A stretch of 64,000 nucleotides of DNA from Vibrio zhugei (GTDB taxonomy: Bacteria; Pseudomonadota; Gammaproteobacteria; Enterobacterales; Vibrionaceae), in the NCBI RefSeq assembly GCF_003716875.1, contig NZ_CP033078.1, positions 1,426,001 to 1,490,000 of the forward strand. The letters run 5' to 3'. Shown here piece by piece: positions 44,699-52,729 of the stretch. The notes under the pieces were generated by a model. The model saw only the letters and a list, made by a program, of their open reading frames with translations, did no database searches and was not told the origin of the DNA. The position numbers and the translations under genes are program-made. How positions within the stretch are numbered: position 1 is the stretch's first letter; every line of letters starts with the position of its first letter.

Positions 44699-46069
44699 TT
44701 GATCAGAGTTGATAAACATGACGCTGTCACGTTAAAAATCAGTACACAAATCTCCGAAAGTAAAGAAGTCGATGTCGATTTCTACCTGTTTGTTCCTGGT
44801 GAACTCGGCTTGGGACCTGACATTATCTCCGAAACCGAGTTTTATCACACCGCCTTTCACCAAAAACGGGCGTACTTCAGTGATGAGATGTTACTTCCGC
44901 TTGTTCACAGTCGACTTGCCCAACGTGGCCGCCTATCGACACAACAATATCGCGTCAGTCTGAGTCTGTTTGCTTATCAATATGTGACGGCGTTAGATTT
45001 GGCGGTGAGTCAAATCAAGAGCAATGAAGATGCGGATATTTCGGACGAAGTCGACATTGTGATCGAACTCTCGCTCGACATTCTCAAACGCTTGCGACGT
45101 AACGTTCCTTACGATGAAGGGATCAAACGCTATTACTCTAATATTGATAATTATTTGTCTTGGTATACCGAACAAAAATTTTTATCCATTGTCTCGTCCC
45201 TACCTCGCGATAAAGACTATAAAACCGTAAAAGAGCGCCTGATCACACTCGCTGAGAAAGAACAAGCTCATCGCGCCCTGAACCACTATAACAGCTCTAA
45301 GGTCAGTGAAGACCCTACTCGATTAAGCAATAAAATGCGTTTATTACGCCGCTTGATCGAACACCCAGTCGTTTTGAATGAAAAACTGGAGCTGTTAGGT
45401 AAAAACGTGCGCCGCATGGTGAAAGGTGGCGCCACCGGTTTTATCATGATTTTTGTCACCATTCTCGCCGTTACTGCTAGAGATTATTTAGGCGAAATTA
45501 CCGCTTCTTTTATTATCGTTATGGCAGTTTTGTACGCCATTCGTGAAATATTTAAAGATGAAATGAAAGATTGGTTGTGGCGAAGAGCTCGTAAAGGCAA
45601 ACCGCGCTGGATGCGTATCTACCACGATCCGACTCGTGGAAAACCCGTGGGACAAAAATTTGAATGGCTTGACTATAAACAACTGGCAGAGCTACCCGAT
45701 ACCATCCAAGTCATACGCAAAAAACGGGTCGTACAACGCGAAGAGCAGATTTTGCATTATCACGCCAAAGTGCAAATGCGTACCTCACGTTTCTTAAGCG
45801 GTTATGAACAGACACGCGAGTCGATGATGATAGACTTACGCCCGATTACACGGTTGATGGATAAAGGCTCAAATAAGCTATACGTGCTCAATAATGGTCA
45901 AGTCAGCAAAGAAAAAGTCGAAAAGCGCCATTTATTGAACTTAATCGTTAAAGAAAATAGTCATGTTGGCCCGGCGAAATATTATCGCTGGAAAGTCGTA
46001 CTGAATCGAAGTCGTATTGTCGATATTGAAGCGATCCCTCTACCAAATAACTTCAACCCGATCGATTAA
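44699..46069 (+). CDS. Large cytosolic/membrane protein of unknown function
   Basis: A 456-aa protein I do not recognise. Residues 1-240 are soluble and charged (start IRVDKHDAVTLKI after the initiator). Two close membrane helices lie near 246-262 (GATGFIMIFVTILAVTA) and 268-284 (ITASFIIVMAVLYAI), joined by a short loop. A basic C-terminal domain follows (DWLWRRARKGKPRWMRIYHD). Both ends would be cytoplasmic. The start is TTG, strongly supported by GGGGAG 6 nt upstream. It ends at a bidirectional terminator. Possibly conserved in vibrios; no function can be given. Confidence 0.75.
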   Translation: MIRVDKHDAVTLKISTQISESKEVDVDFYLFVPGELGLGPDIISETEFYHTAFHQKRAYFSDEMLLPLVHSRLAQRGRLSTQQYRVSLSLFAYQYVTALDLAVSQIKSNEDADISDEVDIVIELSLDILKRLRRNVPYDEGIKRYYSNIDNYLSWYTEQKFLSIVSSLPRDKDYKTVKERLITLAEKEQAHRALNHYNSSKVSEDPTRLSNKMRLLRRLIEHPVVLNEKLELLGKNVRRMVKGGATGFIMIFVTILAVTARDYLGEITASFIIVMAVLYAIREIFKDEMKDWLWRRARKGKPRWMRIYHDPTRGKPVGQKFEWLDYKQLAELPDTIQVIRKKRVVQREEQILHYHAKVQMRTSRFLSGYEQTRESMMIDLRPITRLMDKGSNKLYVLNNGQVSKEKVEKRHLLNLIVKENSHVGPAKYYRWKVVLNRSRIVDIEAIPLPNNFNPID

Positions 46070-46094
46070 CAAACCCAATGCGGTCGGTGTAAAT

Positions 46095-46125
46095 AAAAAA
46101 GGTATCTGCTCACGCGGATACCTTT
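46095..46125. terminator. Bidirectional terminator
   Basis: Stem AAAGGTATC / GATACCTTT with an 8-nt loop between convergent genes; long T-run in the minus direction. Confidence 0.85.
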
Positions 46126-46173
46126 ATCACTCGTCGCCCTCATCAACCTCGTGCGACGACTCGCTTGTTGCCT

Positions 46174-47064
46174 TTAAAAGTTGAACACTCGCGTCGTGCT
46201 ATGATTGTCTAACAAATACGTTTGTAATTTAGGGTAGGATCCTAAATCGGTTGTCACAATCGACAACGGTTTATTGACTTTTTCTGCCGCAGACGTCACG
46301 TAATCGGCCAACATGGTGATCGACTGACTCTCAGGGTTGTACAAGTACGCCAGCTTCTCATTATATTTATCGATTCCGAGAATACATTGCGTTAACGCAT
46401 CCCAATCAATCAATACCCCATCGAAATATTGTAATAACCGATCGGCCAGCAGTGCAGCTGATGGCACATGACACATATAAGAGACCTTGAGTCCATTCAA
46501 ACCGCGGGGTAACCCTTGTTCAGCTAAGCGATCGATAATGGTCGCCGCGTCACTCAGTGACCGCACAAAAGGAACCACAATTTCAATTTGGTACCCCAAT
46601 TGCTGTAGCGCTTTAATCACCTCGCACTCTAATTTAAAACCATCCGCGTAATCTGGCGACGCAAATCGCGATACACCACGTAAACCGATCGCTGGGTTCA
46701 CTTCATCACTCTCGACACTGCGGCCACCGATCAACGTTTTAAAATGATGGCTATCACTGTCACTCAACGATACTTGAATCACCGCGTTCTTATCGGTGAT
46801 CGCTTCTTCAATATGACTGACGAGAGTTGCAATAAAATGCTCTTTAATCGATTTTTCATTCAAAATACTAGCAAGAGACTGTAACTCGAGATCACTGAGG
46901 CTTTCCGTACCCGACACTAATGCAGGATGATAAAATACATGCTCAGCAATAAGCTCAGACAAGGATACGAACACGGCAGAGCTATCGCCTTGAGCCGCAT
47001 TGCTAAGCACGCCCGTTCCTATGTTTAGGCCCGCATTTATCACACTCATATTTTGCTCACTCAT
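46174..47064 (-). CDS. Orphan PEP-synthase-like C-terminal (PEP-binding TIM-barrel) protein
   Basis: A 296-aa protein whose residues 125-232 match the C-terminal PEP/pyruvate-binding barrel of PEP synthase: NPAIGLRGVSRFASPDYADGF (here 124-144), EIVVPFVRSL (161-170), GLPRGLNGLKVSYMCHVPSAALLAD (184-208) and DALTQCILGID (222-232). The ATP-grasp and phosphohistidine domains of PEP synthase are absent. Active-site changes are visible: MCEIPS becomes MCHVPS (Cys198 kept, Glu lost), and the SND before the TQ is replaced by DWDA. So it is probably not a normal PEP synthase. The start ATG has GGAG at good spacing. It is divergent from DAHP synthase, another PEP user. Regulatory or PEP-sensing role is speculation. 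Confidence 0.8.
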   Translation of the reverse strand: MSEQNMSVINAGLNIGTGVLSNAAQGDSSAVFVSLSELIAEHVFYHPALVSGTESLSDLELQSLASILNEKSIKEHFIATLVSHIEEAITDKNAVIQVSLSDSDSHHFKTLIGGRSVESDEVNPAIGLRGVSRFASPDYADGFKLECEVIKALQQLGYQIEIVVPFVRSLSDAATIIDRLAEQGLPRGLNGLKVSYMCHVPSAALLADRLLQYFDGVLIDWDALTQCILGIDKYNEKLAYLYNPESQSITMLADYVTSAAEKVNKPLSIVTTDLGSYPKLQTYLLDNHSTTRVFNF

Positions 47065-47267
47065 TCTTGCTCCGTTACTTCTTTATTATCATTAGGGTGA
47101 AAATACCCATGGATGCTCAAAAACTCAAGATTATTTTAATATTTATCTCGATATTTTGCATAATTTTTCATTTGTGAATAAAAAATGCCTGTTTTCAATA
47201 ACAAGAGTTTATTCCCATCTCTAAATTCGCTATCTTAACGGCTTCGCAATAAATGGACAGGCACATC

Positions 47268-48332
47268 ATGCCAATAAAAACCGACGAATTAAGAACCCAT
47301 GCATTAGGGCCAATGCCAACCCCGGCCGAGTTAAATGAATGCTTCCCAATCAGTCACGAAGTGGCAACACGGATTGCCAATTCTCGCCAACAAGTGGAAG
47401 CCATTTTAACGGGTCAAGACGACCGCCTGCTGGTGATCGTCGGACCATGTTCTATTCACGATACCGATGCGGCTCTCGACTACGGACGTCGTTTAGCGGA
47501 TATCCAAACACAATACCAACAAGATTTGTGTATTGTCATGCGGACGTATTTTGAAAAACCGCGTACTGTCGTTGGTTGGAAAGGTTTAATTACTGACCCC
47601 CATCTTGATGGTTCCTATGCACTCCGTGATGGGTTGAGCCAAGCTCGAGACTTATTACTGAAAATCAATGAAATGGGTCTAGCAACAGCCACAGAATTTC
47701 TCGATATGATCACCGGGCAATATATTGCTGATCTGATTTCATGGGGAGCAATCGGTGCGCGGACGACAGAATCACAAATTCACCGTGAAATGGCTTCCGC
47801 CCTTTCTTGCCCAGTCGGATTTAAAAATGCAACGAACGGTAATGTCAAAATTGCCGTGGATGCCATTCGGGCTGCGCAAGCGCGCCACTATTTTTACTCC
47901 CCTGACAAACATGGCCAAATGACGGTTTATCAAACGCATGGTAACCCATTCGGCCATGTGATTCTGCGCGGAGGATCCGATGGCCCTAACTTTGATGAAT
48001 CATCGATTAATGCGGCATGCGCACACTTAGACCAACACGGGCTGCCTCAGCGTTTAGTGATTGACTTTAGCCATGCAAATTGTCAAAAACAGCATAGAAA
48101 ACAACTCGATGTTGCGAAAAATATCAGCCAACAATTACAGTCTGGAAGTACGGCTATCGCTGGCATCATGGCAGAAAGTTTTATTGTCGAAGGTAATCAG
48201 CCCATGAAAGACATTACTCGCTTAACCTATGGGCAATCGATTACTGATCCGTGTTTAGGATGGGAAGATACCGTCACCATGCTCAATATGCTCGCGAATG
48301 CCGTACAAGCTCGCCGCCAACGTCAAAAATAG
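47268..48332 (+). CDS. 3-deoxy-7-phosphoheptulonate (DAHP) synthase, class I, AroH-like
   Basis: First enzyme of the shikimate pathway: condenses PEP with erythrose-4-phosphate. Key blocks: VIVGPCSIHD with the metal-binding Cys, MRTYFEKPRTVVGWKG, SWGAIGARTTESQIHREMASALS, PVGFKNATNGN, DFSHANCQKQH and GIMAESFIVEGNQ. Wording such as VGWKGLITDPHLDGSY and the TDELRTH start resembles E. coli AroH (Trp-sensitive) more than AroG/AroF, but the feedback ligand cannot be fixed by eye. The ATG giving MPIKTDELRT is chosen by alignment; an ATG five codons upstream is possible. yajQ follows 19 bp downstream, so they are co-transcribed. Confidence 0.9.
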   Translation: MPIKTDELRTHALGPMPTPAELNECFPISHEVATRIANSRQQVEAILTGQDDRLLVIVGPCSIHDTDAALDYGRRLADIQTQYQQDLCIVMRTYFEKPRTVVGWKGLITDPHLDGSYALRDGLSQARDLLLKINEMGLATATEFLDMITGQYIADLISWGAIGARTTESQIHREMASALSCPVGFKNATNGNVKIAVDAIRAAQARHYFYSPDKHGQMTVYQTHGNPFGHVILRGGSDGPNFDESSINAACAHLDQHGLPQRLVIDFSHANCQKQHRKQLDVAKNISQQLQSGSTAIAGIMAESFIVEGNQPMKDITRLTYGQSITDPCLGWEDTVTMLNMLANAVQARRQRQK

Positions 48333-48351
48333 CCGATAAGGAACCCTCGTT

Positions 48352-48834
48352 ATGCCGTCTTTTGATATTGTCTCTGAAACCGACTCCGTTGAACTGCGTA
48401 ATGCCGTAGAAAACGCGGCCCGAGAGCTCACCACACGTTTCGATTTTCGTAATGTTGATGCGTCGATTGAACTCAAGGACATTACCGTTTCTTTTACTTG
48501 TGAAGGTGAATTCCAGCTACGTCAATTAATGGATATCCTCCGTAATCAGTTAGCCAAACGGGGAGTGGATCAGCGGGCGATGGACATCCAAACGCCAACC
48601 CGTACAGGCAAGAAGTGGCATCAAGATGTCATTTTCAAGCAAGGTATTGATACGGCAACATGTAAGAAAATCGTGAAAATGCTAAAAGATGCGAAACTGA
48701 AAGTTCAAGCCTCTATTCAAGGCGAGAAAGTTCGTGTCACCGGTAAAAAACGGGATGATTTGCAAACGGCCATTGCTCATTTACGTGCCGCTGAGCTTGA
48801 GTTACCACTTCAGTTTGAAAACTTTAGAGACTGA
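48352..48834 (+). CDS. yajQ: YajQ family nucleotide-binding protein
   Basis: A 160-aa protein with two ferredoxin-like folds of the YajQ family; some members bind c-di-GMP and act as transcription co-factors. Signature blocks: [40 protein letters not shown]-type [33 protein letters not shown] and [12 protein letters not shown]. The start ATG has AAGGA about 9 nt upstream. It follows the DAHP synthase gene by 19 bp and ends at a strong terminator. Exact ligand here is not known. Confidence 0.95.
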   Translation: MPSFDIVSETDSVELRNAVENAARELTTRFDFRNVDASIELKDITVSFTCEGEFQLRQLMDILRNQLAKRGVDQRAMDIQTPTRTGKKWHQDVIFKQGIDTATCKKIVKMLKDAKLKVQASIQGEKVRVTGKKRDDLQTAIAHLRAAELELPLQFENFRD

Positions 48835-48889
48835 GTTAGATGCCAAGCGCGATCAGCAAGGTCTGGCCGCGCGCTCGGATGCTACCAAT

Positions 48890-48920
48890 AAAAAAGTCCA
48901 GCGTAGAGCTGGACTTTTTT
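48890..48920. terminator. yajQ terminator
   Basis: Stem GTCCAGC / GCTGGAC with a 5-nt loop, A-run before and six T after; also usable by the convergent minus-strand gene. Confidence 0.93.
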
Positions 48921-48936
48921 ATGTCTTTCATGCTAC

Positions 48937-49680
48937 CTAGTGCGAGCCATCAAGACCAATGTCATTGGTTAGTGCTTGTATTTGCTTCAGATCCATACGA
49001 TGGACATGGATCATTTGATCCAATTGAGAAAGGCGAGACTTGGCTTCATCTTGCTTATCACAGGCATCGGATTTTGCATCCCAAGATGTGCCTGCAAGGT
49101 ACAAATCGCACTCTTCTTTCAGTGTCTTAATTTTAGGTGCCAACTCATCACGCTCTTTTTGCAGTTGCTCAAGCTCTTGCTTGGTTTTTAGTTCTTTTTG
49201 AAAGATCTCTCGTGAGCGTTCAAACACACTCGCTTGCAGATTGGCTTTACGGTTCAATGACTGCTTCTGCTTATCCACTTTTGCAATCGTCTGCTTCTGC
49301 GTGGTGACCTTTTCATCGAGCGACGAGTTTACTTTCTCAAGCTCAGACACTTGTTTCTCTAATGCTTTGATCTTATCGTCTTTCTCGGCATTCACCTTCG
49401 CCACAGCCGCATCAATTTGTTCCTGCACACTGTCTTTCGTTTTGGCAATCGTCGCTTGCGCATCGTTCGTTTGACGATGAGTCTCTTGTTTTAAATCGCC
49501 ATAACGTTTATTCAATTGATGATAAGCGCTTTCCCATTTCGACGATGTGACCGTAGATCCCACCAGCCCACCTAACGCTAATCCGATGGCAGCGGCAATC
49601 CCGATGTATAGATACGTACGTTTGTCACGCTCTTCAATAACGACAACATCATCATGCTCATCAGAATGATTTTGCTTCAC
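48937..49680 (-). CDS. Membrane-anchored periplasmic coiled-coil protein
   Basis: A 247-aa protein: short acidic cytoplasmic N-terminus (KQNHSDEHDDVVVIEERDKR), one glycine-rich membrane helix (about 25-45, IGIAAAIGLALGGLVG), then a long heptad-rich coiled coil (about 50-190). Two cysteines near the C-terminus (ECDLYLAGTSWDAKSDACDKQD) may form a disulfide in the periplasm. The GTG start is chosen because AGGAG lies about 8 nt upstream; an in-frame GTG five codons earlier overlaps that site. It is preceded by the small membrane protein gene (22-bp gap). No named family recognised. Confidence 0.75.
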   Translation of the reverse strand: MKQNHSDEHDDVVVIEERDKRTYLYIGIAAAIGLALGGLVGSTVTSSKWESAYHQLNKRYGDLKQETHRQTNDAQATIAKTKDSVQEQIDAAVAKVNAEKDDKIKALEKQVSELEKVNSSLDEKVTTQKQTIAKVDKQKQSLNRKANLQASVFERSREIFQKELKTKQELEQLQKERDELAPKIKTLKEECDLYLAGTSWDAKSDACDKQDEAKSRLSQLDQMIHVHRMDLKQIQALTNDIGLDGSH

Positions 49681-49702
49681 GCTTTTTCTCCTCACTCATA
49701 GC

Positions 49703-49861
49703 TCAGCGAAATAATTCAACAATCACCACTGACGCGACATACAAAACAAGACCTAAGCCCACCGTAATCACTACACTTTTTTGTAAGCGCGCATTCGTTC
49801 CATACCGCACTAATACAAAAGCAATAATAAGCAATACCGCTATCGCAATCAGTCGAGTCAT
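49703..49861 (-). CDS. Small membrane protein, two helices (52 aa)
   Basis: A 52-codon ORF beginning MTRLIAIAVLLIIAFVLVRY and ending YVASVVIVELFR. It has two hydrophobic helices (about 3-18 and 31-48) separated by a basic turn (RYGTNARLQK). Its ATG has AAGGAG 10 nt upstream. It lies 22 bp before the coiled-coil protein gene on the same strand, so the two form an operon. Hydrophobic hairpin proteins of this type are often accessory subunits; no family recognised. Supported by coding composition, ribosome site and operon context. Confidence 0.7.
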   Translation of the reverse strand: MTRLIAIAVLLIIAFVLVRYGTNARLQKSVVITVGLGLVLYVASVVIVELFR

Positions 49862-50142
49862 ACTGGATATGCTCCTTAGCATAATGCTTTATACCATTGA
49901 AACAAAATGAATGGTCAGAGAAAAGTCTGCTGCTTGGTAATTTTGTTTCATTTGAATTGTATTTCATCAGTTTAAGACAAAATCAGACACTATCATACAC
50001 CTCTATGCATTTTTGCTCATACTGGTTTGAGTGTCTGTACACGCCTTTTTATTGAAACGAAATTTTGTGGATGACATCACACGATCTTTTCGCTACTATC
50101 TTGGCCACAAATTATCTATGCACTAGATAATTGTTCCGATGA

Positions 50143-50362
50143 AGACTGCAGGAGAGAGGATGTTTGCCTAGCGAAATGCTATTGAGGCATGCATACCCGC
50201 CGAAGAAGTAAATCTTTCAGGTGCGTTATTCTGTTTAATCAGAATAGGCGAGGACTGTAGTTGGAGGAACCTCTGGAGAGAATCGTTTAATCGGTCGCCG
50301 AAGGAGCAAATCTCACCTCTGTGAGACGAAACTCTCAGGCAAAAGGACAGAGGAGAGAAAGG
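50143..50362 (+). ncRNA. Tandem glycine riboswitch (gcvT motif)
   Basis: Two consecutive aptamers with the hallmark motifs. Aptamer 1 begins GGAGAGAGGATG near 50151, with CCGAAGAAG and CTTTCAGGTG. Aptamer 2 has CTCTGGAGAGAATC, CCGAAGGAGCAAATC and ACTCTCAGGCAAAAGGACAGAGGAG. Cooperative glycine binding by such tandems is established in V. cholerae. It lies 94 bp before the Na+/amino-acid symporter gene on the same strand and so controls it. The expression platform is the spacer to 50455; which state is on cannot be read with confidence. Confidence 0.96.
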
Positions 50363-50455
50363 CGACTTTGTATCCACACAAGTCTACATACGCACGATAC
50401 CTGCCGATATACCCTTTCCCTCTTCTCCTTAGCTTTTGTTTATTAAGGGGAACTA

Positions 50456-51832
50456 ATGACCACTTTGACAGATACACTCAATACTATTGACCACTTCGTG
50501 TGGGGACCACCATTACTCATTTTGCTTGTTGGTACCGGGGCTTATTTCACTTTTCGTTTAGGTTTCATCCAGTTTCGCCACCTACCGACGGCGCTCAAAA
50601 TGGTATTTAGTAAGGATAAAGCCAGCAAAACACCTGGTGATGTCTCTGCATTTGCGGCTCTGTGTACCGCGTTGTCGGCCACCATTGGCACCGGCAACAT
50701 TGTCGGTGTCGCTACCGCAATCAAAATCGGCGGACCAGGCGCGCTTTTTTGGATGTGGCTCGCAGCATTATTTGGTATGGCCACCAAGTACGCAGAATGT
50801 TTGTTAGCGATCAAATACCGTAAAACGGATGATAAAGGCCACATGGTTGGCGGTCCCATGTACTACTTAAAGTATGGTGTGGGTTCGAATGTCTTAGCCG
50901 TACTCTTTGCGATTTTCGCACTTGGCGTGGCGTGTTTTGGGATCGGCACTTTCGCGCAAGTCAACGCCATCGTCGACGCGACGCAAATTTCATTCGGTAT
51001 TAATAAAATCTATACCGCAACCGTGTTAACCGTGCTAGTCACGATTGTCACCATTGGCGGCATTCAGTCTATTTCAAAAGTGGCAGGAAAAGTCGTACCG
51101 ACCATGGCAGTCTTCTATGTGGTCGCCTGTATGACGATTATCATCACCAATGCAGAACATGTTTTGCCAGCCATTCAATTGGTGTTGCAATCCGCGTTCC
51201 AGTCTAGTGCGGCAACAGGCGGATTCTTGGGCGCGTCTATCATGCTCGCCATTCAATCAGGCATTGCACGGGGGGTTTTCTCCAATGAATCCGGGCTCGG
51301 CAGTGCACCAATGGCCGCTGCGGCGGCAAAAACGCACTCGTGTGTACGGCAAGGCCTGATTTCGATGACGGGGACGTTTTTTGATACCCTACTGATTTGT
51401 ACGATGACGGGCTTAGCATTGATCTTAACTGGAGCGTGGCAAAGTGACTACGCGGGGGCCGAAATGACCACTCATGCCTTTGCCGTTGGTTTAGATTCGC
51501 AAACTTGGGGCCCCATTCTCGTTTCAATTGGCTTAATGTTTTTTGCGTTTACCACCATTTTAGGTTGGAACTACTACGGTGAGCGCTGCGTGGTGTTCTT
51601 GTTGGGCACCAAAGCCGTATTACCTTACAAGTTGCTGTTTATTGCCTTAATCGCTTCTGGCGCATTTCTACAACTGGATCTCATTTGGATCATCGCAGAC
51701 ATCGTCAATGGACTGATGGCGATCCCGAATTTGATCGGTCTGATATTACTGCGTCATGTCGTTGCAGAAGAAACGCGTCTTTACTTTACGCCAGCCAATC
51801 AAAATGATGCCCTAGCCTCACAAACGTCTTAA
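50456..51832 (+). CDS. Sodium:alanine/glycine symporter (AGCS/AlsT family)
   Basis: A 458-aa inner-membrane symporter with about 10-11 helices. AGCS signatures: FTFRLGFIQFRHLPTALK, ALCTALSATIGTGNIVGVATAI, GGPGALFWMWLAALFGMATKYAE, GGPMYYL and the conserved FSNESGLGSAPMAAAAAKT. It takes up alanine or glycine with Na+. The glycine riboswitch directly upstream makes glycine the likely substrate (inference). The start ATG has AAGGGG 5-6 nt upstream. A strong terminator follows at 51893. Monocistronic. Confidence 0.95.
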   Translation: MTTLTDTLNTIDHFVWGPPLLILLVGTGAYFTFRLGFIQFRHLPTALKMVFSKDKASKTPGDVSAFAALCTALSATIGTGNIVGVATAIKIGGPGALFWMWLAALFGMATKYAECLLAIKYRKTDDKGHMVGGPMYYLKYGVGSNVLAVLFAIFALGVACFGIGTFAQVNAIVDATQISFGINKIYTATVLTVLVTIVTIGGIQSISKVAGKVVPTMAVFYVVACMTIIITNAEHVLPAIQLVLQSAFQSSAATGGFLGASIMLAIQSGIARGVFSNESGLGSAPMAAAAAKTHSCVRQGLISMTGTFFDTLLICTMTGLALILTGAWQSDYAGAEMTTHAFAVGLDSQTWGPILVSIGLMFFAFTTILGWNYYGERCVVFLLGTKAVLPYKLLFIALIASGAFLQLDLIWIIADIVNGLMAIPNLIGLILLRHVVAEETRLYFTPANQNDALASQTS

Positions 51833-51892
51833 TGGTGAGGCGTTGTCAATCAGCGATGAACAGTAAAGTCACACGATGACGATGTATATGTA

Positions 51893-51922
51893 GGCGAAGC
51901 CCCTTCTGGGCTTCGCCTTTTT
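51893..51922 (+). terminator. Symporter gene terminator
   Basis: Stem GGCGAAGCCC / GGGCTTCGCC with a 5-nt loop and five T. Confidence 0.95.
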
Positions 51923-51954
51923 CATAACCATCAAAGCGGCTTGTCAATAGCGAT

Positions 51955-52596
51955 TTAGCGCTGCTCTAACATCAGCTTGACGCCTAAGGCAATTAATACG
52001 GTGCCCGTTGTTCCTTCCATGGAGGCCGTAAACTTGGCACTTTTCAACAAATGCTTGGCCTTACTGAGCATCCCCGACAAGCAACACTGCCAAACCATGG
52101 CAATAATAAAATGTATGCCCGCCATAAACAGGGATTGTAGAACGGCAGAGTGCTCTGGATTAATAAATTGAGGTAAAAATGCCAAGTAAAATACCGCGGT
52201 TTTCGGGTTAAGAACATTGGAAAGAAACCCTTCTCTCAACGAACGACGCACGTTAAAGTCGGCATTCACCGGTTGCACTTTATCGGCGTCCATCCCTTTG
52301 ACCGCACCGTGCAAAACGGTTCTTAAGCTACTGAATCCTAACCAAATCAAATACGCGGCCCCGACCCATTTAACGATCTGAAATAACTCCGCAGACTGCG
52401 TCAAGATAGCAGACACACCGATAGCAGAGCACAATGCATGCACAAATAAGCCGGAACAAATACCGAAACTCGTCACACATCCGCCTTGTAAGCCAGAGCG
52501 AGAAGTATTACGAATCACCAAAGCCGTATCTAAGCCTGGTGTCAGCGTCAGTATGGTGATAGCAATAATAAATGCTTCAAAATTATGTATATACAT
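51955..52596 (-). CDS. LysE/RhtB-family amino-acid exporter
   Basis: A 213-aa membrane protein with about six helices of the LysE/RhtB/LeuE superfamily. N-terminal signature TLTPGLDTALVIRNTSRSGLQGG, then GICSGLFVHAL, WVGAAYLIWLG and LSNVLNPKTAVFYLAFLPQF are all characteristic. It exports amino acids or derivatives such as homoserine lactone or threonine; the substrate is not predictable. It starts with ATG. It is convergent with the glycine-riboswitch-controlled symporter. No regulatory sequence was recognised. Confidence 0.92.
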   Translation of the reverse strand: MYIHNFEAFIIAITILTLTPGLDTALVIRNTSRSGLQGGCVTSFGICSGLFVHALCSAIGVSAILTQSAELFQIVKWVGAAYLIWLGFSSLRTVLHGAVKGMDADKVQPVNADFNVRRSLREGFLSNVLNPKTAVFYLAFLPQFINPEHSAVLQSLFMAGIHFIIAMVWQCCLSGMLSKAKHLLKSAKFTASMEGTTGTVLIALGVKLMLEQR

Positions 52597-52689
52597 TCCA
52601 TTACCTATACAAGTTTATTCTAAATAACGTTATACCTTATTCATCCGCCATTGTCTGCGGAGAATATTGATCCCATCAGCCATTAAGAA

Positions 52690-52720
52690 AGAAAAAAGCC
52701 AGTATCCATCATGCTGGCTT
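52690..52720 (-). terminator. Terminator of the ots operon
   Basis: AAAGCCAG / CTGGCTTT stem with a loop of about 11 nt; minus-strand T-run TTTTTTC follows. Confidence 0.88.
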
Positions 52721-52729
52721 TGTTTTCGT

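Noticed and set aside
44717..44729. ATGACGCTGTCAC as a further matS
   Set aside because: One half-site is mismatched and it lies inside a coding region; not counted.
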